DNA of 64,000 nt from Petrolisthes cinctipes (GCA_033782935.1 JAWQEG010000065.1:1513001-1577000), one strand, 5' to 3'; counted from the first letter of the stretch, positions 46,958-58,847 are shown. Numbers and translations are program-made. Notes: generated from the sequence alone by a model not told the origin.

Positions 46958-47825
46958 AAGATGGGTATATCTCGTGGGACCAAGAGAGGTGAGGCTGGGT
47001 ATCCCCTGGGACCAGAAGAATGTGGTGTTCAGCAGACCTCGGGTCAACTGGGTCAGTCTGGCAATGTGACTGTCGAGCGTGTCGGATATGAACTATAATT
47101 ATAAGAGCGTTGTATGGTTGTATGTACTGTACCTCCAGCCGACCAACAAACTAACGTCAAGGCACACGTAGTTTCACACTTTTTTCTGATAGATGGGTTC
47201 ACGGTCGAGATAGTAGCTAGAGTTCTAGACCGTGGATGGGTTGACCTTCTCTCTCTGGGTCTAGATTGTATGATCCCATGTTGAACCTGCAGCTGTCCAC
47301 AGTCTCCTATTAATCCCTTCAACAATCAATCCGACCAGAGAGAGAGAGAGAGAGAGGTAGAGGGATTTATAAATTAGGGAATGTTTCTTCCTTCATTTCC
47401 TACTCCCCTTCCTCTTCCCCACACACACACACTTGTGTCTTTCTTTGTCACACACTTTCATCCCCTTTTCCCCATCTCATATTCTCTCGCTTACAGTATG
47501 TCTTACGTCTCTTTTCCTTTCATGCTTCTATTATTAACTGATAAGTGAAAAAGTTAGGATAAAAAACTGAGTGATGTGTTCACTACGCCAACGCCCCAAG
47601 GGGCCATTACTTGAAACACTCTCTACACCTCATCCTCTCCTTTTCACCACCTTACCCTTCCCTCCTATTTTCTTTCTCTCTAATGGTAGAAATGAGTGGT
47701 AGATTGAAACAGATCAGTAAGGAAAGGAAAAAAAAACGGGAACAAGAATGAGGAAAAAAAAGAAAGATGAAAGGCGTGGTATAAGAAAGGAGAGAGAGGT
47801 TTAATGAAGTAGCGATGGGTAGGAG
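46900..47825. repeat. Composite dispersed repeat, copy 2 (left part) with microsatellites
   Basis: Includes a GA run (46905-46952), CCTCCAGCCGACCAACAAAC with CACGTAGTTTCACACTTTTT (47130-47180), the inverse of the GATTGTTGAAGG module (47255-47335), CCCCAAGGGGCCATTACTTG (47600) and GATCAGTAAGGAAAGGA (47710). No gene. Confidence 0.75.
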
Positions 47826-48430
47826 AGGGAGAGAAAGAATCAGAATCAGAATCAGAATTTTATTTCCATTAATACAATGGTTATTCTTTACATACAATAT
47901 ATACATTTATACGAGTTAAAAACAAAACAAAAACAACATAGGATAAAATTAGATACAATTATCTTGGAGAATATAGGTATGTAGGTCTTTCTTAAAAGTG
48001 GCTAGAGTCTGTTTATCCTTCAGAAATTGTGGCATATTATTCCAGGCTTTTGGTCCTCTTATGATGAAAGATTTGGAACCCATATTATTGTTAGATTTTA
48101 TTATATGTAGGTTAGCTTGCTGTCTGGTGTTTACACTGTGAACAACACTCACAGTTGGGAGAGTGAATAACCAGTCTGGAATATTATTGTGAAGTACTTT
48201 GAAGACCATGTTACATAATTCAAAAATACATTTTTGTTCAATGTTTAACCATCCTAGCTCATTAATTATTGGAGTAACATGGTCGAACTTTCGAGCACCT
48301 CCTCTTGCTACTTTTGCTGCAAAATTCTGGAGCCTTTGTACTCGTTGGATTTGTTCTTTAGTAGTAGGACCCCAAATTATCATACAATAATTTATAATAC
48401 TGAGGACAAGTGCTTGTACTACTAAAACGA
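47826..48430 (-). mobile_element. CR1/Jockey-like LINE 3' fragment
   Basis: The minus strand encodes LVVQALVLSIINYCMIIWGP, then QIQRVQRLQNFAAKVARGGA and KSFIIRGPKAWNNMPQFLKD, the conserved C-terminal tail of CR1/Jockey-type reverse transcriptases, with an open frame from 48383 to 47949. The 3' end finishes in a short tandem repeat (GATTCT units, 47836-47855 on the plus strand as AGAATC), typical of CR1-like 3' ends. The copy is 5'-truncated and sits inside copy 2 of the composite repeat, splitting modules that are contiguous in copy 1 (43730-43790). Confidence 0.85.
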
Positions 48431-48514
48431 AAGTTAGTAGGGAATGAACGAAGAAACATTCCCTTAATAAATAATAAATTCTCTTCCTCTCTCTCTCTCT
48501 GTACAGTATATAAA

Positions 48515-48573
<59 letters not shown>

Positions 48574-48780
48574 CGGGCAGAGAGTAGTCAAAGGTCACTA
48601 CGTTTTACAGATCCCAGGTGCGACGATGTCACATCTACATTTAGGGGCCGAGAGGGTGGAAAGGGAATTATGGCCGCGACTGTATGTACCTCCAGCCGAC
48701 CAAGAAACTAACGTCACGGCACACGTGGTTTCACACTTTTTCTGACAGATGGGTTGACGGTCGAGATAGCCATGGACCGC
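48431..48780. repeat. Composite dispersed repeat, copy 2 (right part)
   Basis: Continues with AACATTCCCTTAATAAATAA, CT and GA runs, GTGCGACGATGTCACA and GCCGAGAGGGTGGAAAGG (48650), then the CCTCCAGCCGACCAAGAAAC module also seen at 47130. No gene. Confidence 0.8.
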
Positions 48781-49040
48781 ATGACGACACGCTGACCACT
48801 GAATCACGAAGGACACTATTACTAAATAATGTAAAAATAAGGAGATGATACCTAAAGTGCTGCCCACTCTTCTAGTCTCGATGTATACAGTCATATGCAC
48901 CTCTTTTATCCACTTACACAGTCATAATCATTGGTTAGGTGAGACGAAGGCGGGCTCGTGGTGGTGAGAATGACCATTTCCTCAGGGATTGCAGGCAGGT
49001 GTGATGACTCCGCCTTCTGAACCTATGACTCACTTGGCCA

Positions 49041-49095
<55 letters not shown>

Positions 49096-49662
49096 CTGTT
49101 GATATAATGCTAACTACATAGGTAATATTGAACATCGTCATCATAAATAAAAACGTATTTTCATGGAGAATTCGCCTTAACTCTTCATCATTTATTATTC
49201 TACCCGATTCATCACAACACTTTGGCACGAGTTTGATTGTCGATGTTATATATGCTTATACTGGGTGGTGAATTAGTAGCGCCCTTATGTCGCCTGAATG
49301 GGACACGTGGTTTACGGTGAAATGTATTTTTACCATTTCTCGTCCTTACAATCATATCTCTTTGTTCAATTTCATCCCCACCCCTTCTCTCACCTGTCAG
49401 TGGGCAATAAAAGCCGGGGAGATCTCTGAAGTGTCATTCAGTGCTGAGCTGACCATCATACAAGTAGGTGGTCACTACCACTCTCCTTGACTCATTCTCG
49501 GATCCCAACACACTCGCCTCCATGCAAACTTAAAATACGAACGAGAGAAGCTCTGATTTAGAGCTAATAACGCCGAATATACTGAAAAATAAAGTAGTGG
49601 AGATAGTACTGAAAGAACGTACTAAAGTTGGAAGAAAAGTGAGAGGTGGTGAGTGTGTGAGG

Positions 49663-50024
49663 ATGGCTGGCATGAGGAAGATGCTGGTTGTTTGTCTGTG
49701 TTTGTTGGTGTCCTACAGAAGTGTAATGGTATCCGGGCATCCTGTAGGCACTCGAGAGGATATCTCCAGTTACGCTCTGCACCTCCTCCAATTCAGAGAC
49801 CAAACATACCTCTCCTCTGAACAACTCCAGACCTTTCTCCACCCTATGCAGCAGGAAGCGTACAAAAAGGTAATTTCACACATATAATAGTAAATAATAT
49901 AAAAACCCAAATTTTTGTCAACAGAGAATGCTGATCTTGAAGCTATCGAGGCATTTGAGGAAAAGAATAGTAAAGATAGGTCAACGTATTCTTTTATTAC
50001 TTGGCTTAAATTTTCCGAGAATGC

Positions 50025-50097
<73 letters not shown>

Positions 50098-51453
50098 TAA
50101 AGTCTGTCCCACATAAACTGGCGAAGAGAAATCTGTATTTTCCATCCCTAGCCTTGGTCTAAGGCAGAACGTAAATGACATTTGGAGGATTATCCCCAAG
50201 GAGGTTAATATCTCCAGAGAGAGAGCCTGCATGTGTTTTTTTTAGCAACACACAAAATTGATGTTTTATTTGATAATTATTGAAGGCCGGATTTACAATT
50301 TCTCGTCCATCATGGGCACACATACTCTTACAAACTCCCGCGCGCCCTCGCACGCACCCGCGCATATAAGGTATATTCTTTTTCGACAATTTGAATGAAG
50401 ATATACGGAAAAAGAATTTATGAGAAATATTTATTGTAAATATAAATCTTAGCCATATACATGCATTGTTTGATATAATATACTGTATTATCTACTGTTT
50501 GATATCTACATCGATCTTTCTATTTATCTCACTTTACCGTGGGATGTATATGCAAAATCATCTATAGAGAGAGAGATAAAGAGGTATATATAGTTTTTAA
50601 TTGAAATGAAAATATGTGTAACATTAGGATATGTGTAACATATATATATGTTAGTATAACTTTAAATAAATTATAACAAAAAGAAGACTGGAAAGAATAT
50701 ATGGAGATTCCTTCATGAATGTATGAGTGGAGCACCTATACGTTTATCTAGAATAATATTCTTGATCTTGGATGAGTGGTGTTTTTGCCCTGTGGCGAGA
50801 CCTGACTCACGTCACATGCAGCAAAGGAGGGCTGCATTAATTTTCATCACCGCCGAAAAAGAGGATGAAGACATCTCCAGTGTTGAGTATAGATACGTTT
50901 GATGAGGCGTGTATCCGTCGGGTGATTACGTCCTTTTATGAGAGGGGAAATTCCGACCCTAGAGAACATTTTGGAGAAAGTAAAGGAGGCGCCCTTTAGT
51001 TTTAAAGGACAAAAGTCATCCCTCCATAGACTTATGAAGAAACTGGGCTTCCGTTTTAAGAAGACCGACAAAGGACGACATATCCTTATGGAGAGAGACG
51101 ATATTGTTTTGACTCGGTGCACATTTTACGAAAGAATTAAGGAAAATGGAGATTCGAGTAACCCAAGACCCGAGATATACATGGATGAAACTTGGGTAAA
51201 TCAAAATGAGTGTTTTAATAAATGTTGGACCACTGTTGAGGGGAAGTTGGATCCCAAGGTGATAAGTGACAGAGCAGAAAGATTTATAATTGTACACGCC
51301 ACGCTGGTGACATGGATGGGTTCGTGCCCATTTTTAGCGTCATATGTCATATATATTAATCATTAGAAAGTTACGCTATTGTGCGGTGAATTGTTGATTT
51401 TTGGGGTTTGCAAATTGTCTTTAGAACTCGTAACAACACCTTTAATTTACACC

Positions 51454-51496
<43 letters not shown>

Positions 51497-52817
51497 GGGA
51501 AGAAGTAGAAGGGAGGGGCTGGAGAAAGATCGGGTCGGGTCACAATAATCCCTTTGTACTGTTCGATCACCTGCGTTCGGCTAGGACTTTGGCGTACGTC
51601 CTTCGCCACTTTATGTGGGACAGACTGTATATGACTACTATACCATTGAATACTCAGCTTTAATGAATTTTTTAATTTACACTCAGGATCATATAGCTAT
51701 GGATTATAAAGAATATGTGAAATTAGGATAACACAGGTCAGTCGGCCCAGTTAATCGGAGTTCCTAATATAGACCCATTAATTTTAGGCCATACAGTATA
51801 AGCCTATATAATTATATTTAGCATATAAATTGTTTTTACTATCCAACGGTTTTGTTCTTTCATTTCTTTTTTATTTCGATCATCAATCTAAAATGTCTTT
51901 GCCTGAATCCGTTTGAACGTGTACTATCTCGGCTACTTACTCACATCAGTTTTTGTGGTCTCTTGTGTTTATCTCTTTAGTTCATTTATATTTCTCGGTA
52001 CGATCACCTCTCCCAGTACCGTATGTCTTTCAACTGAGTGCTGGTTCAACGTCTTTTAGACTTTCACAGTCTTATAACTTGTAGGAGGTTTCTAAGGTAG
52101 TGAATAATTATTGTTATCCATTTTTTAAAGTTTGCTAATAAATTTGTATCCATCCGATGTTTCCTAGGTTATACATAGTCTGTACTAACCTTATTTTCAG
52201 ATCCTTTACACATGTAGAATAGCCTATATCTGTTTTATCTAGTTTACATGTTGTCACGTTTTCTAGTCTATGTATAACCAGTCTATATCCTAAGAATGTC
52301 CATACAAAAGCCTGTTGAAGGTAGGACGGTCGTAAGTTTGGGAAATACAGAGGATAGTCAGTATATAATTTAGCAATCACGTCTAGTGGTTGCATTTTGT
52401 TGAAATTTGTTCTTATCATGGCGTAGACTACAATGCTATGTTTACATTTTACACTGACTAGGCTACACTGAAGCAAATGATTACTGTCTGTGTATGGTTC
52501 AAGAATGGGAAGGAACTAAATTAGCTTGTAATTGCAAATGAGAGGAAATGCCATGTAAGACATTGATAAACACCAAACCTTTATTGTGGCTCTTTTCGCA
52601 GACTGAGCCCCAAGAGGAGGAGGAGGAGGAGGAGGAGGTGGTGGAGGAAGGAGAAATTTCTGGCAAAATATCTGGGTTAGCACAGGATACTGCAGTAGTA
52701 CTGCCTCCTGACTTCCTGTTAACCTTCCAAACCATAAGAAGAGTAAAGTCTGATGAAGTCTCTGACATAACCAGACAGCTGCAGCGACTGGAGGAGTACC
52801 AAAATCTCGAGGAGTGA
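49663..52817 (+). CDS. Candidate two-exon gene for a small secreted acidic protein (140 aa)
   Basis: Exon 1 (49663-49869) starts at an ATG with A at -3 and G at +4. It encodes [20 protein letters not shown], a good signal peptide, then [20 protein letters not shown] and ends at AAG before GTAATT. Exon 2 (52602-52817) follows a CTCTTTTCGCAG acceptor and encodes TEPQ, an eight-glutamate run, [20 protein letters not shown] and [16 protein letters not shown] before the stop. Both junctions are phase 0. There are no cysteines outside the signal region. I do not recognise the family. The 2.7-kb intron holds a mariner-like element. An AATAAA at 53537 could end the transcript. An additional exon in the intron cannot be excluded. 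Confidence 0.45.
50101..51626 (+). mobile_element. Mariner-like element copy C, with 26-bp TIRs
   Basis: AGTCTGTCCCACATAAACTG at 50101 and the inverse ending at 51626 match over 26 bp with one difference. The first bases resemble the termini of copy B (GTCTGTCTCAGG), and the subterminal region is distantly similar to that of A and B (AACACAAGTGAC-type block). The element carries the N-terminal half of a DD82E-like transposase on the plus strand. The flanking dinucleotides are blurred by adjacent TA repeats, so the TA duplication cannot be confirmed. Confidence 0.7.
50864..51366 (+). pseudogene. DD82E-like transposase N-terminal half, frameshifted and truncated
   Basis: The frame from 50864 reads [20 protein letters not shown] and is continued one frame over from 50940 by [60 protein letters not shown] and ERFIIVHA. 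These match the transposase at 38.0-39.3 kb segment by segment, including the first catalytic aspartate in MDETW. The single frameshift lies at about 50938. After IIVHA the similarity stops; the second aspartate and the glutamate are gone, replaced by sequence leading into a CT run. Confidence 0.8.
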
Positions 52818-52829
52818 CTTGCAGAAGTG

Positions 52830-53370
52830 TGTGTGTGTCTTTGTAGCTATATCCTTACCTTGTGTGTGTGTGTGTGTGTGTGTTAGAGATACAACTACGT
52901 AGCTATATCTTTACTTTTTTTATATATATACACACACACCTTGTGTGTGTGTGTTAGAGATACAACTACGTAGCTATATCTTTACCTTGTGTGTGTGTGT
53001 GTGTGTATGTGCAAGGTAGAGATACAACTACGTAGCTATATCTTTACCTTGTGTGTGTGTGTGTGTATGTGCAAGGTAGAGATACAACTACGTAGCTATT
53101 ATATCTTTACCGTGTGTGTGTGTGTGTATGTGCAAGGTAGAGATACAACTACGTAGCTATTATATCTTTACCTTGTGTGTGTGTGTGTATGTGCAAGGTA
53201 GAGATACAACTACGTAGCTATTATATCTTTACCGTGTGTGTGTGTATGTATGTGCAAGGTAGAGATACAACTACGTAGCTATTATATCTTTACCTTGTGT
53301 GTGTGTGTGTGTATGTGCAAGGTAGAGATACAACTACGTAGCTATTATATCTTTACCGTGTGTGTGTGAC
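52830..53370. repeat. About eight-copy 60-bp minisatellite after exon 2
   Basis: Each unit has GTGTGTGT of variable length, GCAAGGTAGAGATACAACTA, the palindrome CTACGTAG, and a CTATATCTTTACC block. It begins 13 bp after the stop codon of the secreted-protein candidate and would fall in its 3' untranslated region if the AATAAA at 53537 is used. Confidence 0.9.
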
Positions 53371-53374
53371 GCAT

Positions 53375-54814
53375 CATTGACACTACTATTAATATCTGTG
53401 TTTTTGCACTGGTCAATACTGTTGGTGCGGTCCTTGGACATATTGATTTATGTCGTGATATTTTTTCTTCATAGCAGGCAAGAAACTATGCAATGAATTA
53501 CTTAGAGATTATTCATTGTATCATAATATGTTGTGTAATAAAAATATTATGATGATATAATGTTTGCTTATCATCACTATTTGAAAATAGTTTCTCATTC
53601 AATGTATACGACCATGATTATTATTATATGTGAAGTTACAGTCCTCAAAATAATCAAGATGCTTTCTCTACATAAGTTGTGACTATAATACTTATATAAT
53701 GATAAATTACATGATTGAAGCGTAATAACTGTGACAATATTATTATTATTATTATTATTAGATTTTGAGACTAGTAACCATTCATGACTGTCCCGTTTAA
53801 TGATCATTCAGAATACACACACTCATTTAGCCTATCATATTCTCACATATACATAATCTAGTCAATCAATCCAATCTTTGCTTTGTTCTATACTATATAG
53901 AAAAAGAGCAAGATCCAGATTAAAAAGTTGTGTGCAGTATAGAAATTATAAATACAGTTATATTACTTGCATTGGTATTTTTTGGTATTCTGGATAAATA
54001 TGACTAAGAAAACAGATATTGAGAAATAATGAAACTTTATCGAACCACTTTAATTCGTCTCCTTATTAACTCCCTCTATCATTCCTCACGTCACTGTAAA
54101 ATTTTCTCTCTCTCTCTCTCTGCATGTGGCTAAAGTTTTGTCTATTCTAACAGGTAACTGGTGCTGACCACAGTTTTTTTTTTCTTTATATACCTTTAGT
54201 ACAAGCCCCAACACTCTGGGGAACGTTGCCACTAAAGGCCATGAAGTTATCAGATACATGGTGGGAAATTAATATGAGTAAATGTATGTAAACTATTGTA
54301 GTAATATTACGAGAGAGAACAAAGACAACAATGATAATGATATGAAAACAATATATGTATATTGTACAGTGGCTGGAAAAGTCCCGCCGCCCCATGACAT
54401 CCACGAACACGACCCCATGAACACCGTGGGCCCCGATACACACACACACATACGCATACATACACATACACATAGATATATATAATTAAACTTCAAGCGA
54501 TAGTAATACTGTCGTTAGAATTGACAATGTAATAAATATTAAACACTATAAGGTACTGGTCAGTCTAAAATGCAGGTGAAATGTGAACAATACAAATCGA
54601 CATTACTAGGTGCTAAGAAACTCGGGAAATATATTTAGAATGTTTTCTAAGACATCAGGCTGGTTAATTAAATAGTCACATATATCACGATACATTAGGC
54701 GAGAGGGTGTGCAAATACATGACGTAATGTCTGAGTGCCAGAGTTGGGAGCTTGACTGAGTTTGTACAACGACTGGTCTGTACTCTGTGGTCTGCCGGTA
54801 CACCGGCTGCCGCT
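53375..54814. other. No gene recognised
   Basis: AT-rich sequence with an ATT run (53740-53760), a CT run (54105-54121) and CA-rich sequence (54440-54475). AATAAA at 53537-53542 is a possible polyadenylation signal for the upstream candidate gene. Open frames here are short and overlap on both strands. Confidence 0.45.
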
Positions 54815-55176
54815 GTAGCAGTAGCAAGTGGAACCCCACTGGAACCCATTAACTGCACATGCGTGGGGGTTTGAAGATGCCAGGGGCCGGATACTCAAAA
54901 CAATTTAGGAATTCCTATCTCAGTTAGGAATTCCTAACTTCCCCAGTCGAGCTAGGAACTCATACTCAAAGCAATATCGACACTGTGGGACGCCATTTTT
55001 ATTGTTCCTAAATCGGTTGGATTTAGGAAGACCCCCAAGGCCTTCTAAGTGAGTTAGGAACTCCGTCACCGTAGAAAAGTTGTGAAAATTGATAGCGTGA
55101 CACTTGAAGTCACCAACACAAACGTGTTATTTTGTTGTTGTTGGAGAGGCAAGAGAGTGAAGAGACTAGTGCAGTG

Positions 55177-55518
55177 ATGGAACTTTGGTTTGCCTACGAA
55201 AATAGCCGTCAGCTAAGGCGTGAGAGAGTCTACAGGGATATGCTAGACCCTCTACATCATAGTGATGAACACTTGCTGCGCTACTATAGATTTCCTCGGC
55301 ATGAAATAATACATTTGTGCCAGGAACTGGAACCACACGTTGCTTGACCCACTAGAAGGTCTCATGCGATACCAACACGTACTCAAGTGTTAGTGACTCT
55401 GCGATTGTTGGCGAGTGGGACCTTCCAAAGTGTAATTGGGGATACAGCAGGAGTGACACAAGCAAGTGTGAGCAGAGTGGTGAACTCAGTGGTGCATATA
55501 TTATCAGAAAAAGCAATG
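55177..55518 (+). pseudogene. Truncated HARBI1-like transposase of copy 1
   Basis: From ATG at 55177 the frame reads MELWFAYENSRQLRRERVYR and follows copy 2 until a TGA at 55345, where copy 2 has CGA after GTTGCT. The homologous frame continues past the stop to 55518, where the sequence jumps to the 3' end of the gene. The DDE core is absent, so no active product is possible. Confidence 0.85.
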
Positions 55519-56315
55519 TTTTTTTTATGAAAAGGATTCTTTTTGCAGTTGTCTCACTGTGTAGGCTGTGACTTAACTAAGATGTTTTTTTTGTTTTTAT
55601 TTACCTCTGAGTTGGATCATGAGAAGGCAAATTTCTTTAACTTTTTTAATTAATGCTCACATTAACAATTCTTCAATATATTTATCCAGTAATAAAATTT
55701 TTAAAAAATATATCCTGTATATATCTATATTTCCTTACCCTACATAATTAAGCCTAAAAGTAGCACACACAAAAATAACCCTGAGTTACATAAAGTATCA
55801 CATTTTGTTTAAAGGAAAAAATAAATAAACCTGAGTTGACACAGTATCACAGTTTCTGCAAAGGCAAAATATGTATAACACTTCCACTGTGCTAGTAGAG
55901 ATGTGCAGGCAAGTAAAGAAGACAGCACTAAATATACAGTACAGCCTACCGTGCATTGGTCCCACACCATATGATTAGTGTAAGGGAAAGTTTGGAGTAT
56001 AGATTGTAGGTTGGAGAGGAGGGATAGAGGAGAGACTGAGCTTCAAAAGATGGATGGAGAAGAGATTGTATGTTTGAGGATGGAAAAACCTAACCTAATC
56101 ATGTAGTGATTTTAAATCAGAAAAATATACAAAACTGCACTAAGCTTAAAACAAAGATATATAATTATATAGTACACAATGACATTGATTTCATGTGTAA
56201 TGCTGACTTTAAAAAATAAAATAAAATACTGTAACACAGGAGGAACATGACACACAAGAACAAATCATAAATTAAGCATATTATTGGCACACAACCATAC
56301 TTCCTGAGATATATT

Positions 56316-57036
56316 GGTATTTATTGAAAGAATTACCATTTTGCAGCAGTGTTGCCAGATCCGGTTGGGTGCCAGTATTTTACCCCCGTCATTTATTGTA
56401 CTTTACCACGGTTATTTCCCGGTAGTTTGCCCAGGTTAGGTCCCAGTAGTTTGGGTATTATTACAGAATAACTGGGTTTTTGGCTAGGATCGCGCAGTGT
56501 TACCACATCTGGCTAGGTCCCGGAAATTTGCCCCAGTCACTTTATGATAGTTTACACTGTTTATATCCCGGTAGTTTACCCAGGTTAGGTCCCGGTAGTT
56601 TGCCCAGGTTAGGTCCCGGTAGTCTGCTGTGGTCTAGGTTAGGTTAGGTCAGGTCAGGTAAGGTCGGACTAATTTCCAAATTATGTTTGTAAAACGGGGC
56701 ATCTCCATAGATGAAAAGTGTCTTAGAATGGTCCAAAATAGTGGGTATTGATACTAAAATATACAATATAGTGAACCTAGTTCTTCTGTAAATTTACCGT
56801 AGTTTGCCCAGGTTAGGTCCCGGTAGTCTGATGCGGTCTAGGTTAGGTTAGGTTAGGTCAGGTCAGGTAAGGTCAGGCTAATTTCAAAATGCCCCATTTG
56901 AATATGCCCTATCTTGGAAATGGGGCATTTGTGGAGGAAATACCATAGAAGAAAATAGTCTTAGAATGGTCTAAATAAGTGGGTAATGAAGGTAGAAAAA
57001 ACGTACGCAATAACGGTAATTCTTTCAATATTTACC
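56316..57036. mobile_element. 721-bp non-autonomous element with 8-bp target duplication
   Basis: The termini GGTATTTATTGAAAGAATTA and the inverse ending at 57036 match except for three A/T changes. GATATATT is duplicated at 56308-56315 and 57037-57044; copy 2 of the host element shows the uninterrupted site. It carries GGTTAGGTCCCGGTAG units and GGTTAGGTCAGGT runs like those in the Merlin element and at 3816-4040 inside P1. The superfamily is unresolved; GG ends and an 8-bp duplication would allow Merlin. Confidence 0.9.
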
Positions 57037-57517
57037 GATATATTTCATTTGTAATTGATATGAACTTATATATAATACTATACTGCACTTTAATATAAGA
57101 GGAACATATAAGAGGTGCTATTATTACGTGTTTACAATACACAGCTGATATGATTCTTCTTCCCCATTGGCTGGAAAAAAGCGGGAACTATTTGAAAGCT
57201 CCTTCCTGATTGGCTAAAGGACTTAGAAACTCCGAGAGGATTTAGGAACTCCTAAGTGTTAGGAAGGGTTTAGGAACTCCCCAGAATGTTTTGAGTATGG
57301 GCACTTAGGAAACGAGATAGGCGTTCCCACGGTATAATGACTAGAGAGGTATGCGCATGGCGGATATTATTGGAACCGCGGGCTTTCTCAGACCCTGTTG
57401 TGACGTCACGTAGTCAAGTAAACATCCTCGGTTGTATTGGTGTGGTAGATGTGATAGCTCTGCGTTTTTGACCCGTTTTTGCCTTAATTTATTTATATAT
57501 TGACTCATCTGTGCCTT

Positions 57518-57600
57518 ATGTGGAAACCAAGAATATGTGCAGTATATGGTTGCACACCTGCCAAAACCAGCAATCTGAAATATCATAAATTCCCCAGAAA
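57518..57600 (+). pseudogene. THAP-domain 5' fragment of P3
   Basis: From ATG at 57518: MWKPRICAVYGCTPAKTSNL then KYHKFPRN. The CAVYGC pair and HKFP motif are the first half of a THAP zinc-binding fold. The second half (C-x2-H and AVPTIF) is missing because a LINE fragment begins right after. Confidence 0.7.
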
Positions 57601-58230
57601 TGTCAGGAGGTGGTGCATGCAGCTGGGTGTTGTTTTTGAGTATTTGGATGGACTGATGAGTGATTTGAGTATGGATATGTTTCTGGAAATTGGTTTGGGG
57701 TGGGCAGGGTGTAAGAGATGATAGTATTTGTGTATGGTATTGTGTACTGGGTGTTGTTTTGATGTTCCTTGGCATGTGTGGGTGTTGTGCCATGTAGTGT
57801 AGTGGATGGTGTGGGTTTGTGGAGGCTGCAGCAAGTGTTTGTGTGCCTCTCATGTCAAGATGATCCTTGATTTTGAGGACTGGTTTCATGGTGTAAGTGG
57901 TCTGTAGGTATGGTAGCTGTGCAGCCTGTGATTATCTTTAGGGCTTTATTCTGTATGGTCTGTAGGGTGTTGTGATGAGTCTCAGTGAGGTTTGAGGCCC
58001 TGGCAGGGCTTGCATAATCCATCACTGATCGAATATATTGTTTGTATACTGGTTGTGGTTTCTTTATTGTGTCCAAATGTTGTGCTGGCAAGTGATCTGA
58101 GGGCTTTAAGTCTTTGCATGCATTTGTTTTTGATGGTCGTGATGTGTTGTTTGAATGTCATGGATGTATTGTATGCTATATTATGAGAATAAAATGTAAT
58201 TTCAGCCTTTGTTACATCCTTTTCCAATAC
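57601..58230 (-). mobile_element. Jockey/I-like LINE 3' fragment, frameshifted
   Basis: Minus-strand frames read ITTIKNKCMQRLKALRSLAS, then YKQYIRSVMDYASPARASNL, LQTIQNKALKIITGC and later LKIKDHLDMRGTQTLAAAST. This is the usual order of the C-terminal tail of Jockey/I-like reverse transcriptases. At least two frameshifts separate the blocks. It interrupts the THAP gene of P3. Confidence 0.75.
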
Positions 58231-58644
58231 TTTAATAAACGGTTTGAAAAGAAAATATGCTATTTCTTATAATATGGATTAGAGAGAAAGCATGAAATGC
58301 CATAATAACTTGGGTGGAGAAGGCTACAGGATTTTTTATTAAAAGAAATACTTATAGGTGGTTTGCTCACTAGCATAGGATAGGAGATGATATAGTAGCC
58401 TAGCCTATACCCAAAAGGGTGTCAGTGTGAAGTAGAAGTTAGTTAGGGAGATCATTATTAATTTTAGATTTTGATGTAAAAATCTAGAAGAGGAAATACT
58501 ATGTACCCAAATTTATGAGATCAACAGAAAAATAATGGTAATAAATAAATGAATTGTTAAGCTTTGCAGACTTCTTTGCAGCCCATTCCAGCAAAACCCT
58601 GGGCTGATAGCAGTATAACAACATTAATTACTGTATTAGCATAA

Positions 58645-58847
58645 AGGCCTCCATAGACTATCAATCATGCCTGTACAAACTGGGTGGTTGTGCAGGCATA
58701 AACGTCGTGTGGGTGTGATTGATGGTTTGCGCAAATGACTGAACCATATCTAACAAGCTCTTTGGTCAATCACACGTGTGTGGCAAATTTAAATGATTGC
58801 ACAGTCACCTAGTTTGCTCAGGCATGAATGATAGTCTATGGAGGCCT
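58645..58847. mobile_element. Tourist-like MITE, 203 bp, TAA target duplication
   Basis: AGGCCTCCATAGACTATCAA at 58645 and the inverse ending at 58847 form near-perfect terminal repeats of about 29 bp. TAA flanks both sides (58642-58644 and 58848-58850), the T-W-A duplication of PIF/Harbinger MITEs. No coding capacity. It sits inside P3. Confidence 0.9.

Noticed and set aside
56316..57036. Assignment of the 721-bp element to hAT because of its 8-bp duplication
   Set aside because: The termini start with GG rather than CA, and no hAT motif is visible; left unclassified.
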